Shown: piece after piece, positions 46,301 to 59,900 of the stretch
Layout: every line of letters starts with the position of its first letter
How positions within the stretch are numbered: position 1 is the first letter of the stretch
Assembly (NCBI GenBank): GCA_030062745.1
Contig: CP099850.1
Location: 248,001-312,000 of the forward strand
Origin: Capitulum mitella
Lineage: Eukaryota; Arthropoda; Thecostraca; Pollicipedomorpha; Pollicipedidae
DNA: 64,000 nt
Direction of reading: 5' to 3'
The notes under the pieces: generated by a model
Told to the model about the DNA's origin: nothing
What the model saw: only the letters and a program-made list of their open reading frames with translations
Database searches by the model: none
Made by a program: the position numbers and the translations under genes

Positions 46301-47884
46301 ATCGTGCGGTATCGACGCCGACGACTCTTGCCGCCGGCGCTCGACGTCGTAACGACAGCCTCGTCGTATCGCGCGTTTCACTTGAACGTCGAGCTCGGCA
46401 TGCGTTCCGTTCCTTGCAGTACGAGCTGCCGATAAGCTCCAGGGTCGCGTCAGAGACGGGAGGTGACGTGGAACTGTGGAACGCGAAAGCGACGCACTGG
46501 AGCGTGAGTGTTCAGCTTAGTGTTGGACAAGGTCGGAAACGAGTCCCACTGCCTCTCGCACGAGTCGCGGAGCCGCACCACCGACAGCCAGTCCACGGCG
46601 GCGACGCCGGCGACGAACGCCGCCGATCAGAGGAACGCCGGCCCCGACCCATTCGAAACACCGGATTCACAGGCTGGCGAGGCGCATGGAATGTGAGTGT
46701 GAATCGCCGGTGATGTGCGGTAAAACCACACACGCACGTCATATGTGAGACCCCACGTATATTTTTCTAGATCGCAGAGTCTTCGATATCCAGCTGGGTT
46801 GGTAACAGAGCCGGCGTTTACACCACCAGCTAGCACGAGACGGCGCTGTGGAACCAGCGATGACGGACAGGATCTGGTCCTCGATGTCATCGTAGTCGCG
46901 GACGACTCCTGTGGCGCTAGCGGACTGGGGCCGGTAGGAGCAGCCGACGATAGTCGCACGTCTGCTGCTGAGCTTCACCAGCATCTGTCTGGACTCGACA
47001 GACGACGCTTGAGATGAAACAAGGTCGAAGCCCACGGTGAACAGAGTCGATTTTACAACAGCCACGCCCCCACCGCAATTCTTGCGTCTCACAGCTCCAT
47101 CGGACCGATGGATGCTGTATCCAGATGTGGCGACCAGTCGGTTTGGCTCGCTCGGCCTGAGGTTGGTCTCTGTGTAGCACATGATGTCGGGATCACGCAG
47201 CTGAAGTTCGGCTCGAATGTCCGGGAGCTTCGGCAGTAACTGGACGTTCGGCAGCTCGATGGTGCCAGGCCCGACCGGAGATGAGTCACCAGGCGGCAGC
47301 CGCGGGAGGTGAGCGGGCGTCATAAGACGTCGCTCCGCCAGCTCGGTCTGAGACAGCGTCGGGCCACGTGACACCAAGAGCTGCCGCTGGACATCAGCGG
47401 GACGCACGTGTTTACTCTCTGATCGTCACGCGAACGCTGATGGGGCGGCAACACCTGTGTACGGCCCGCTGATCCGCTGTAGGGCCCGATGAGGTAACAG
47501 GTGCGGTCAGAGCACGGCTGCCACGCCAAGAGCTGTTCCGCTGCAAATTCTTTGCAGACGTATTCTTCCCGTTTCATCCCACGAGACATAAGTTCATGAT
47601 AAGCTTCGCACTGAAAGTGTGTGGCACCTCGTTTTTTTTTCGCAAATTGCCAGCATCGCAACCACGCACGTAGTTAGGATTCTCAGGAGGCAGAGGGGGC
47701 AAATGTCAAATTTTGTCGTATACTGCTGGCATATGACGGAATATGTGAGAAAACTGCAGCAATTTTGCGTAATTTACCTCATGTTTAACGCGCAGGAAAA
47801 CATATAATGTTTGCTATTGCAACATATATATGATCACTATCAAGCATTCCAGAGCAGTCGCTATATATCGAAATCGCCTTTTGC

Positions 47885-47971
<87 letters not shown>

Positions 47972-50900
47972 ACGCACACGCACACGCACACGCACACGCA
48001 CACGCACACGCACACGCACACGCACACGCACACATATATATGTATATATATATATATATGATCACTATTACGTATTCCAGCGAAATCGCTTGGTTCAGGG
48101 GGGCCATGGCCTCCATGCCCCCCCCCCCGTTGGCTACGTCTCTGATCGCAGCCACATTTGCATGGAAGGGATTTCCAAAAACAAGTATTTGATAACGATT
48201 ACATTAATGTTCACGGGTTTGACGAGGACTCTCGACCATTTCTATCCAATTGTTGCCGGTTGTCTATTGTTACAACCCCGAAAATTGGGTATCTAAGTCC
48301 TGTCAATCACCAGGACCTCAAACCGTGCACCTTTGCTTGAGTGTTTTTAAACCTGGTCGGACCAGGAACATGTTGTACTTATTTTTTTCCATGTGGCATG
48401 ATAAGGCTATGCTAAAATTGTCCCAAGTTAGTCGCGCCGACGCTCTGTTTGGTGTCTGTGATTTTAACCTCAAGATCATATTCTGCTTCGTGTGGATGGA
48501 AAAAGGAAAAAGCCGAGATTTCGGAGACACATGTTTGTTACGTCAGCCCACGCTTAGCAGGTAGGCATTGACTAGCTGAGCTCATTGATACCACCAGCCC
48601 TCCACCGCATCATCACTTTGCATTCCAGCTGAGGCGTTCTGAGCAACTTTGAAGGGTCTCGAGTTTGGGCTGGCCGTGGCTTGAACATGGGTTGAGCGTG
48701 GGCTGTCTTAACGAATATTTGGAGAAGCGCCGATTTAGAGATTTTGGTTTAAGCCACTTCTCCAGAGCGCCCCTTTCCCAAACACGAATTTATCTTCATT
48801 TATCCAGTCCTTATACAACAGTTGCAACATCTCCATTACAAGGAGTTTCATTTGGATTTTCGTGACCCGCCATCATAGGCTCTATTTTGCATTTCACACC
48901 TCTCCACGTGCGTTTTACCGTACGACGGGTAGTGTATGTCGCATATATGGCGCTCAGCTAGTTGCGTGCTTAATGTGCAGAGATTACGCATTCCACCGTT
49001 ACCCCTGTTAACGCAAAAATACAAGATTCATGAAAGAATAAAACATCACCACTTATTACAGGGCGACTTTACGGGCTTCAGTCGTATGTAAGCCTGCGGC
49101 AGTTTTTAAGTGTTGCAGCCAGATGACCGCTGCCACGTAGATGCCATGTGTTTATTCATCCAGTCCAGTCAAGTCAAACAGAGGGTGCAAGCGCTTGTTT
49201 CAGTTTCGGCGCTGTATATGCTTGAAACAGAGCGTCATCTTGTACTGAAGACTCGCCTGACTGATGCAATTTATTGAGCTCAGCTAGGATCAACGCGCAA
49301 CCCATTAGAACAGCCATGTCTTGTAAACGTTGTTTTGATGGGAAAGACGATTTGCATACTCAGAATTGCTTCTGTGTAGCTCAATATCATTTGTTGACTC
49401 ATCGGCGGGGCCTAAAGGACATATCCGTACCTAGAAACCAAGGTTCAGGTTACTAAAAAGTCGCTATAACATCTGTCCTTGAACAGTGTCCTCGCTCTAC
49501 AGGGAAGAATTTTCTAAAACCCGGTGTCAGTCCTACCGCTAACAGAGCGTCTTCGGCGTACTCCGACCAAAAGCCACATGAAAAGTTCATAACTGCTGCA
49601 TCTGACAGGATTCTCTAGCCTCATATTCCTTGCGACTTCTGCCATCCTTTCAATCCTAAGGCCACGTAACTCAGTGAAAAACTTTACTCCTTTGCGGCGA
49701 ATAATACACATCTCAATGCATCGTTTGCTGGCAATACCTGATCAGAGCTCTGTTCATTTATTCATTTATTCCTAAGATATTTAAATTTCTGTCTGTATAT
49801 TGCACATATCTGGTGAAACCTGAGAGACAGGCGCCATAACTTTTATCAACATCTCCAAAAACACCTATGTGTCATAGAGGACCAACGGCAGCACCTTTAC
49901 CTGCAAAAGTGCGTTCACGTGTCGGCCGCTCGAGCTGGAGGCCGAATCAATGTAGCCACTCAGTCCAATCCTCGGTATGCTGTTTCCGAAGTGCGGAGTA
50001 TGTCTCCAACAAGGGCTACGCCTATATATCCAATCTGCATGGGACAATACGTGGTTTCCTCTGATCATGACTACACTCGTAACGACGTGGTTAAGTGTAG
50101 TTTTCCAGCTGGAGTACCTGCCTACGAACCATGTTTTGGCGACCTCGTAACCTCGTTTTAAAAGTCTGTAATCCAAATTTAGCGTTTCATAGTGTGATCT
50201 TAGCAGCAGCTCGCCTCCAATGTACCAAGTTATTTCTTCCATATGAGTATTTCAAACGATGCAAAACCCCGAAAACCCGCCTTTCTGCATGTAGTTACAT
50301 GAAAAAACGTCCAGAGATAGAAACAATGTCTCGTGAACTTATTTGATCACAGAGCACCAAAACATCATGTGACTTTGTGCTAAGGAGGACGGTGATGACG
50401 GTGAGCTAAATGTTTGCCAAACGAGGGCAGGACGCCGCCGCCACAGCCGGCGTGAATACCAGCGGCCGGCCGGGAAGCCCTGCTCCCCCCTCCCCTTCCC
50501 CCTCCCCCGCTGGGAGTGGGCCGGCCGGGACGTCCGGCGGCAGCGCCGGCCGTGACGTCACGCGGCTGGATTTCGGCGAACGGGAGCTTAATTTCCCGGA
50601 GGATAGTCCGGACAAAAAGCATCGTGGCTTTTGTACAGGACATCGAGGTTGGTTTCTGCGGCCACGATACAACCAGATCTCGGCACGTCTGTTCAACGAC
50701 GGGATGGGGGACGGCAAAAAAACTCGTCCAAGCCGCATGCATTTAAATATGGCGGCATACTAGTTTTTCAATTAGACTGTGCTTCAGGTTTATGAGAATT
50801 GCTAATGCCCTTTCAAACTGAGATCTTATTCATTGCCGATGCTCTGTGTAACCTTGCTTTGTTATCTCGTTTTTGTTTTGTTTCGTATGACAAAAAGCTT

Positions 50901-53900
50901 TCTCCTTGACTGGAAACAAATACCAGGTATGACTAGCGCACTGTTGCCACAAAAAGAGACATCCGACACCTGGAAACTCCCGCACATAGCCACAGTCTAT
51001 GATGCTGCGCTTTTGCAAATTGTCTGCGGTGCAAGCATATTTGCAAGGAAGGCGATTTCCCCTAGATATTGTGATGTATAGGATTCATAGATTTTATTAA
51101 AAATGTGGTATACAGGGTTTGACGAAGATGTCTTTCTTTCCCGACATTGCCAGATATCTATACCATTTCAGTCCCCAGGATCTCAAGCCATGCACATTGG
51201 CTTGAGCGTTTTTAAACCTGGCCGGACCACGGCCATTTTGTGCCTATCATTTTCCATGCGGCATGACAAGGCTATGTTAAAACTAACCAAGTTAGTCGGG
51301 CCGTCGCTGTGTCTGATGTATGTGATGTTAACCTCAATGTTGCATTCTGCTTTTGTGGTCAGAAAAAGCCAAGATTTCGGAGACGCATGTCTGTCAAGAT
51401 AACCCACGCGCAACCCAAGCTCAGCCCACGGTCAGCCCAAACTCGAACCCCCTTCACAATCGTCCAAAACGTGTCAGTAGGTAGACACCGACTAGCTGAG
51501 CTCACTGACATCTCCAGACCTCCATCGCATCATCACTTTGCATTCTAGCTGATGCGTTTTGAGCCATTTTGAAAGGGTCTTGAGTCTGGGCTGCCCGTGA
51601 CCTGAACGTGGGCTGAGCGTGAGCTGTCTTGAGAGTTATTCGGAGCCGCGCCGTTTTTTGGACGTTGGCTCAGGCCGCCTTTCCTAGACACGAATTTGTC
51701 TTCATTCACCCAGCCGTTACGCAACAACTGCAACATCTCCATTACCGTGAGAAACGACGCAAGAAACGCGTCCACTCTCCCCGTCTTCAAATGGGCGGCA
51801 CCCGACAATGGTGGATCTGGGAGGCACCGTCGTAAATTGCGCGTAGCATCCCTCAGTCCCGTTTGAAGGGCTTCGTGGCGCTCCATTGACGCCCGCGGCT
51901 CAAACTCTACTCAGCGGTGTATCGGAACATTTTCAGAGCCCCAAACCAGGCCCATACGAGCCGTGGGAAACTGACACCTCTGTAGAGGCGCCCCGGGCCA
52001 TTTGTGCCGACCTGGACAGCGGGGAATGGGCCATCACAGTGCTGACCGAACACAGAACCAGACACCACCGTCACCGAGGTCATGGCAGACTCAGACGCGT
52101 GACGGCGGCGGAAGACAGCCTTTCGAGTCCGCATTGTGCAACGATGCAGCACCCCTGCAGCTGTCGGGACAATGAGCCAGTTCACCGTGTGAGATGATTA
52201 AGCAAACCGTCTAGCGTGGCAATATTCCCAGACGAAATGCTATTGCGCAGACTCAGTGTGACGGTGGACTGACAGTCCCGGCGTGACGGTGGGCCGGCTG
52301 TTTCGGAGTGACGAGAGACAGACAGTCCCGGTGTGACGGTGGACCGGCAGTCACGGTGTGACGGTGGACCGGCAGTCGCTGTGTAACGGTGGACCGACGG
52401 TCCCGGTGTGACGACGGACCAGCAGTCCTGGTGTGACGGTGGACGGACAATCTCGGTGCGACGGTGGACCGGCAGTCCGACGGTGGACCGACAATGTCGG
52501 TGTGACGGTGGACCGACAGTCCCGGTGTGACGGTGGACACACAGTCCCGGTGTGACGGTGGACACACAGTCCCGGTGTGACGGTGGACCGGCAGTCCCGG
52601 TGTGACGGTGGACCGACAGTCCTGGTGTGGCGGTGGACCAGCAGTCCCAGTGTGACGGTGGACCAGCAGTCCCAGTGTGACGGTGGACCAGCAGTCCCAG
52701 TGTGACGATGGACCAGCAGTCCCGGTGTGACGGTGGACCGACAGTCCCGGTGTGACGGTGGACACACAGTCCCGTTCCGGCGTCTCACCTGGTGGGGTGA
52801 GTCGCGAGCCGACACCATGAATATGGCCATGGCGACAGTCAGAATGATCGGCGTCTGCAGCTGCAGGACGGCGGCCAGCGTCGGCCGGCGCCAGCAGAAC
52901 AGCAGCAGGGCGCCGGCAGAGTACAGCAGCAGCGGCATGGATAGCAGACAGCCGACCGCCACCGGCAGATGCAGCGACAGCAAAGTCGAGCGCAGCAGCT
53001 GGCCGACAGAATCAGGCAGACGTCACGATCGGCAGACATGGACCACCGACAGACACAGACCGCCGGCAGATACAGACCACCGGTAGATACAGACCAACGG
53101 CAGATACAGACTACCGGGAGATACAGACCACCGGCAGATACAGACCACCGACAGACACATACCGCCGGCAGATACAAACCACCGGTAGATAGAGACCACC
53201 GGTAGATAGAGACCACCGGCAGATAGAGACCACCGGTAGATACAGACCACCGGCAGACCACCGGTAGATACGGACCACCGGCAGATACAGACCACCGGTA
53301 GATACAGACCACCGGCAGATAGAGACCACCGGCAGATAAAGACCACCGGCAGATGCAGAACACTGACAGATACAGGCCACCGACAGATACAAACCACTGA
53401 CAGATAGAGACCATCGACAGATAGAGACCACCAACACATGCAGAACACCGACAGATAGAGACCACCGACAGACAGAGACCACCGGCAGATGCAGAACACC
53501 AACAGATATAGACCAATGACAGATACAGACCACCAGCAGACACAGAACATCGACAAACACAGATCACCGATGGATGTAAATTAACCCCTGTCTCCATTTT
53601 TCTCATCTTGACGTGCATTGGCATTCGATGCATACAGCGTCGCGTGCTGCAGCCGTAGAACAGGGGTGGCGCCATCGGGAGGAGGGGGACGGAGGGGACG
53701 CGCGTCCCCTCCGTTCTCAGTTAAAGTGGGACTGTTCCATCCAGTCTTTCAGGATTTTCCGCACTGCTTGTCTGCGTCACCAATAAAAGACGGTGTTCCC
53801 CATTTCTTGATGCCGCACGCGTTGCCTGTCTGGTGGCAGATGAATGATGTTTCAGAGTTCGGGATATTCGCGCGATTGTTGAGTAAGCCACGCGTCGACC

Positions 53901-56900
53901 TGACAACGGTCTCGTATACTTCTTGTCTTGGAGAATATCAGTTTCAGCTTTTTGCCACCTTTGTAACACCTGAATCAGTCTGCTTGGTCACATGTCTAAT
54001 CCGGTAGCATTTAACCCCCTCCTATCTAGATCGGAGTGCAGTTCGACGTGTCCTCAAACGTTCCGCCTGGTAGGATAGTTGGGGCGGGGACATCTCGGGT
54101 TTTACCTCATTTTCGTTAATTCAAAGCACATATAGAGGTAGTCTGTTTACTAAATCATGGGATCAAATCATTTTTGCTCAGGGGCGAATGGGCTAATAAT
54201 AATAAAAAAAAACGTTACCTGGTGCTAGATCACCAGAAACTTGTCGGGCCGCTACTCAATTTCTTCCACCCGCTCCTTGGGCTGGCTTGATCACCTCTAA
54301 CGCCTTTCTGTGCTTCAGAAGACCAACCTACTTAACGCCATGATGAATGCAAAATCGTTTTCATTCTGGCCATACCATCTCAGATTCAACACCCACATGA
54401 CAAAAATCCCACTTACGCTGCCGTCGCTTTGGAAACAAAAACAATATCTATTGTTGCCTGTTCGGGGGTCACCGCCCAGCGGCGGCTCCCTCACTTCATG
54501 TGGGTTCCCTGGACAAAAATATGAACGTAACATTTTGCAGAGGGTTCGCAGCAAGAGCACATCCGCACAAAAATTTCGTGGGGGGGGGGGAGTGTGCGTG
54601 ACCAGTGGTGAGCTCCTGCCCTATGAGTGGGCTCCCTGAATAAGAACAGCCAGTGAAAATTTTATAAAAATGGAGTTCGCCGTTCCTACACGTTGTTAGA
54701 TGTAAGCAGCTGGCTCTTCTCTGATTATCGATTATCGCGCCAAAACTTTTTTCACTAGGGGCCTCCGAAGCTGTCAGGACGTCCCTCTCCAGACCGTCAG
54801 GGAGCTCCTCTGCAGGCCAGGGGCTCCTCCACAGGCCGTAAAGGGAGCCCTACAGGCGGCGGCAAGGGCCCCTGCATGTCAGCAAGGGGCCCGTTCATGC
54901 CGGCAAGGAGCTAGCTACAGGCAAGCTGGAGGCCCCTTCCGCCCGGCAAGGGGCCCCTACAGGCCAGCAGGGCCCCATAGCACAGCAGGGAGTCCATCTA
55001 CAGGCCAGCAGGGGCCTTCCGGAAGCTGGCGGGGCCCACAGGCCGGCCGGGGACCCTACAAACCGGAAGGCGGTCCCTACAGGTCGGTAGGGGCCCAAAA
55101 AGATCCGTACAGGCAGGTAGGGGACACGCAGGCTGGCAGGGTGCCCCTACAAACCGGCATGGGCCCTTTCAGGCTGAGAGGGTTCCCGCTATGGGCCTGG
55201 ATCTATATGTTTTATCTTTCGTCTTCTCTTGTCTACCGTTCTTTTAACATTTTGACGACAGCTACGGTTTTTATGAGTAGCTTTCTAACCTAGGTGGGCC
55301 CCTTTCAAACAGTTGGAGGGGAGGGTCCTGGAACCCGTAGGACCCCCAGGCTGCGCCACTGTGCGTAAGTTCCCCATACTGGTGGATCCAGGGAGGGCCA
55401 TCGTGGCCATTAATCCCTTTCGTTGGAAAAAGGGGTGCACCATGTCTTTTCTCCCCTTTTCAGACGCAAATTGTAGGTATTCTGTTTTCAAAACAGAACT
55501 TTCGTCATGGACATGCCAGTTTTCGCAAATGACGAAACAAATTGGCCGGAAATCCGGGAAAAAATCAACACTTGAGGATGGGTAGGTTCAGCCGATGGGG
55601 ATCCACCCCTTTCCCTTAGCACCTGGTCTGGATCCATGCGTCCTTGGTACATGGTCTGGATCCGCCAGTGGCTCCCATATGCAAATTCTGCAACTGGGTC
55701 CTTGAGGCGTAAAGGGATCTTGGATCGTGTATTGGATCGTGATCGATAAAGGGATCGGATATTGGATCGTGATCAAATTTCAATGTTTGCTATTTTTTTT
55801 CTAAATCGTAGAGGTTTCCTTTCAAAAGCCTTTGGTTTGGAAGACTGTCTAAAGTTACCAGATACCTTCAACTGTAGTTCCCAGAATCGGCACCGAAGGG
55901 AATCGGACAAAGACGTATGAGAACGCATAACCGCCTCAAGTACATCAATCGTGCCACAGTGCCGCTGGTGAATCATATCCGTAATGTTAAACGATACTTC
56001 CTTTTTCTGATCTTAAAATAGCTTACACCGCGCGAAAACTTGTCAGCTCTTGCATCCGCCTTACATCAGCCACTTGTTTGAAATCCATGCATTCTCACGC
56101 TCGTTCATTGGCTAAAGCCTAGTTTTTCCGGAATATTCGGGCTGCAAAACGCCTCCGGATTGGTTTTATGTAGTATCATAATTGCATCATCCCTTTTCAT
56201 CATATCCGTTTGTAGGTAATTGTAGTGTCGTGCACTTGCCAGCCTCGTAGTAAGAATCGTCACTGAGACAATATGTAGGAAACTACAGCCTTTATTAAAC
56301 GGCTAAGGCCACGCCATAACCACGCTGCAACTAACCGAACCCGAACCTCACCAGCTACAGTGCAAGGTTACCCGAATCCACCGTGCCGTGACTCGTAAGG
56401 GCAACTGGCGTCACTAAACTACTGCAAGGAATCCCGACACAACAGTAACATATAAGCGGGCCGATTTCCGCTCAGTAGCTATCGGTGTGTCTACCGACTC
56501 AACATGTGGTGGACCACGCAACGCTCGTGACGCAGTGAAGCGCAAGTGCTGTGAATGGTCAGTGTTTGACGTCAAGAATGTAGGTGGTGAAAGTGAAATA
56601 AATGTTGAAATCCATGCGTTGAAAGTGGGAGCTTTATATGTGTGACGAATACGCGAAGAATTGGCGAAGAAGAATTTGTGAAAAGAGAAGTACTAAAAAA
56701 GACAAAAATTTGGCACGAACGAGGCCGCCAATAGTCAAACTGTGACGCCAAGCAGAAAGTTCTGCTACACAACCAGCGAAGCGTTACGTAACTATTCCGA
56801 AACACAATAATTCTGGACGTAATGACAGACCATGCTCTAGAGATGGCACACCACCAGGAGAGAATCCACGGCTTTTGATGATAACTAAACGTCTACGAAT

Positions 56901-59900
56901 GAAGTGAGCAATAACCATAAATGACAGTGAATGTCGACCGATGTACCGAGTAATTTGGGCCCGTCAAAGATGACCGGAATTTCTACTGTGAAGACCGGGA
57001 GAGACAATCGGTCCCTAGGAATGTAGCCTCTCACTTTTTATAAAAGTTGCAAGATATTAAGATACGTTCCAAAAATATATTTGGTGTCCAACCACACTTG
57101 ATGCTGACAAAATTGGGGGTTATTACTTTGTGTTCAACTGACCTCTCTAATCCACACTTTTTCTCTATTGATTTGTCCGTGTGTGGCCTGTCTTCGCACA
57201 GTGAAATGAATTTAAATGTGGAATTGATTTTTTCCAGGAAAAATTCATCCCCAAAATAAAAATCCCAATATCTTTTCATGCAACGGCTTTTTCACCCCAC
57301 CATTAGATCTGGGAATTTCCGTCCGTTAAACTACTTACAGCAAAGATGGTGTTAAATTGTTTTTACGTTATTTCATAACACATTCAGCATGAAATGGAAT
57401 GTGCCATACAACGTAGGCCTACACAAATCAGAAAAATTGGTGAATGGGTTTTTGGCAAGATTCGAGTCAGTCCGTCGTACACCTAGTGATAGTTATTTTA
57501 CCTATCATTTAATTAATGCTATAGGAATAGAAATACGTTCTAGTGCTGAACTAAGCATTGATGTTACAATAAGACAGGGTAGAATATCAGAAAAAATAAT
57601 AATTACTCCTATGTTTTGGTTACGGACCTTCGTCAGGGACCCTTGCGGATGAAGGATCCCTAAGGACAGGAACGAAGCCAAGAGAGGGCCATGGGGCCAT
57701 GCCCCCCCCCCCAAGGCAAGCGGCCTATACTAAATACATGGCGATTTTGCATGAATACGTAATAGTGATCATACATATGTTGCAAAAACAATTATTATAT
57801 GTTTTCCTGTACATTAGTACATGTACAAGTATGACATAAATTGCCTAAAATTGTTACCTTTTCTTGAAAATTTTGTCATATGCCTGTGGCATATGACAAA
57901 ATTTGACATTTGCCCCCCCCCCCCCCAGGAGAATCCTGGCTACGTGCCTGCCTGACTGAGGGAGGCTCGTAGCCGAAATATAGGATGAACCGATTTTTTT
58001 TCGTTTTTTTCTGATATTATGAACTTAACGCTTACGTTTACTTCTATATAACCTAAATCAGGTCAGCAAAGTTATTCCCGTTCTTGCACTTATGTAGCAC
58101 CTCAAGTTTTGTGGACTGCGCGGTAAACCACATGGCCTTTTTGGTCGTATACCTGTTTTTTTTTGTGTGTCCCTTTTCAAAATTCCGTGGCGCCGCCCCC
58201 ACCGTAGGACGTCTGTAATTTCCAGTTTGTGCGCAAAAAGCGGGACGTCCCATATCAGCCAAATGTTAACCTTTGACGTAGCCTATGACCTGAAATTAGT
58301 CTTTTGGTCCGAAAATGCGGCATACTCCGAGGCGGATCATCGCAAGCAATCGAACGCCGTTTGAATTAACTAATTAGTCTGTAGGTTGCGGACTTGTTCG
58401 GTGGGGACGACCGACGCCCCCTCCCCTTCAGCGAGTGCACGGCGACGAAATACCCCAGCAACTACCCGGCTGAAAATCACAGACACAGACCACCGACAGA
58501 CAGTCACCCATTACGCAGCACACATCACTACAGCGAATGTCCTGCAAATCCCACTCCGGAACGACTGCCTCCAACAAACAACACACAGCCGACGGTAAAT
58601 TTTCGACTGCATGCCAAAGGCCGCCTCGCTTTAAGCCGGCCAGTCGGCATGTACACTGACCGACTCCTGCTTGGTGACCAGCGCCAAGGCGTAGGTGCCC
58701 AGCCGGCGGCAGCTACAGCTGAACGTATGGTTGCCCTGCTGCGAGATCTGGCACGCATCCAGCCGCCACCGTCCGCCCTCGGTGAGCCGAGCGCAGCTGT
58801 GGCTCTGCTGGGAGCCGTTCCACTGGCGCGTCAGCGGCTGCAGCTGCAGGCTGACCACCAGGTCCGGCGGCGACGGGCTCTCCAGCAGGCGCGGCCGCTT
58901 GCTCAGGCCGACGGAGACCAACCGCGAGTGCAGCACGAACAGGTCGCCGGAGCGGCCCAGGCCGGCAGTGCTGCAGGACACGGCGCGGAGTCACGGCAGG
59001 GACGCTCGAGGCTGCTCAGGGTCCCCCGGTGTACAACCGTACGACCATGAAAGACAGACTCACAGCTGCCATGAGTTCCCCAGTGGTTATAATGACTGAG
59101 AAGTTTCCCCATACTCTCCCGCTCGTCATAATGTATGCATCAGACCGGAGGCACCTTTCTCTTACAGCAGTACATGAGACAGAGGATATTTACCAGAAAC
59201 ATGCGTTGGAAGTATTCAGACGCAGACAAAAGCATACGAACACCATTTAGGTTTATCACGATGGCGCAGGTCCAGTTTGCGAATAATGCGTCGGGCATAA
59301 CTTCGCTGACGTCCAAACGTGAAACGTCAGCCAAGGCACCCTCCGGGCCAGCGAGGCGGTCGCGGCCGGGGGGAGGGACACCCACTTCTTCATGGGCGTG
59401 TAGCCGTTCGGGAAGAGCTCGTGCGAGCGTTGGCTGACGAGCACGACCAGGCCGAGCTGCGACTCCAGCCGCGAGTAGGAGCGCCACGGCCGGTCAGACT
59501 CCAGCGACACCTCGGCCGTCGCCGCCATCCAGCGGGGCCGCCTGCAATGGAGCCGCCGCCGCGTGAGCCGCGACAGCCTCGGCCGGCCGCCGGCCGCCGG
59601 CGTTCGGCGGCCCGCGTCTCAGCTCGTTAGCTGGTCGTGACGACGCCGCGGGCCCGCCCGCCGGCGGGACGCTGTGCTCGGCCGAGCGGTGGCGCGGACG
59701 GCGGCAGACCGGCCGGCCCGGCGGTGCACGTCACCGGCCGAGGCCCGCCATGCGCCGTCCGTCGGGAAACACCGCCCGCCCGGGGGGGGGGGGCAGCAGC
59801 GTGTCGGGGCCAGCGCACCCAGTCGGGCGCGGGAGAGGACGATCGTTCAATCAGGAACGATCACCTGATCGTTCGATCAGGTGATCAAAGCGCGCGGGAT

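Larger units (their letters stand above)
47632..48845. repeat. Segmental duplication, copy A right part
   Basis: It aligns with 50995-51752 once the MITE at 47663-48144 is removed. Shared words include CTTGAGYGTTTTTAAACCTGG, CATGATAAGGCTATG-like, GATTTCGGAGACRCATGT and GACTAGCTGAGCTCA. Confidence 0.82.

Noticed and set aside
47785..48296. ORFs of alternating His-Thr or Val-Cys
   Set aside because: Products of the CA microsatellite in the MITE.
52182..52765. Minus-strand ORFs with STVTPGLSVHRHT repeats
   Set aside because: Translation of the 25-bp minisatellite beside the TM1-2 exon, not a protein.
52839..53675. 278-codon minus-strand ORF rich in CICRWS and GGLYLPVV repeats
   Set aside because: It is the translation of the 17-bp minisatellite; the 51-nt periodicity explains it and all frames are open.
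53663..55361. A hAT-like element from CAGGGGTGGCGCCA to CTGCGCCACTG
   Set aside because: The ends look hAT-like but flanking 8-mers do not match, so the two ends may belong to different elements.
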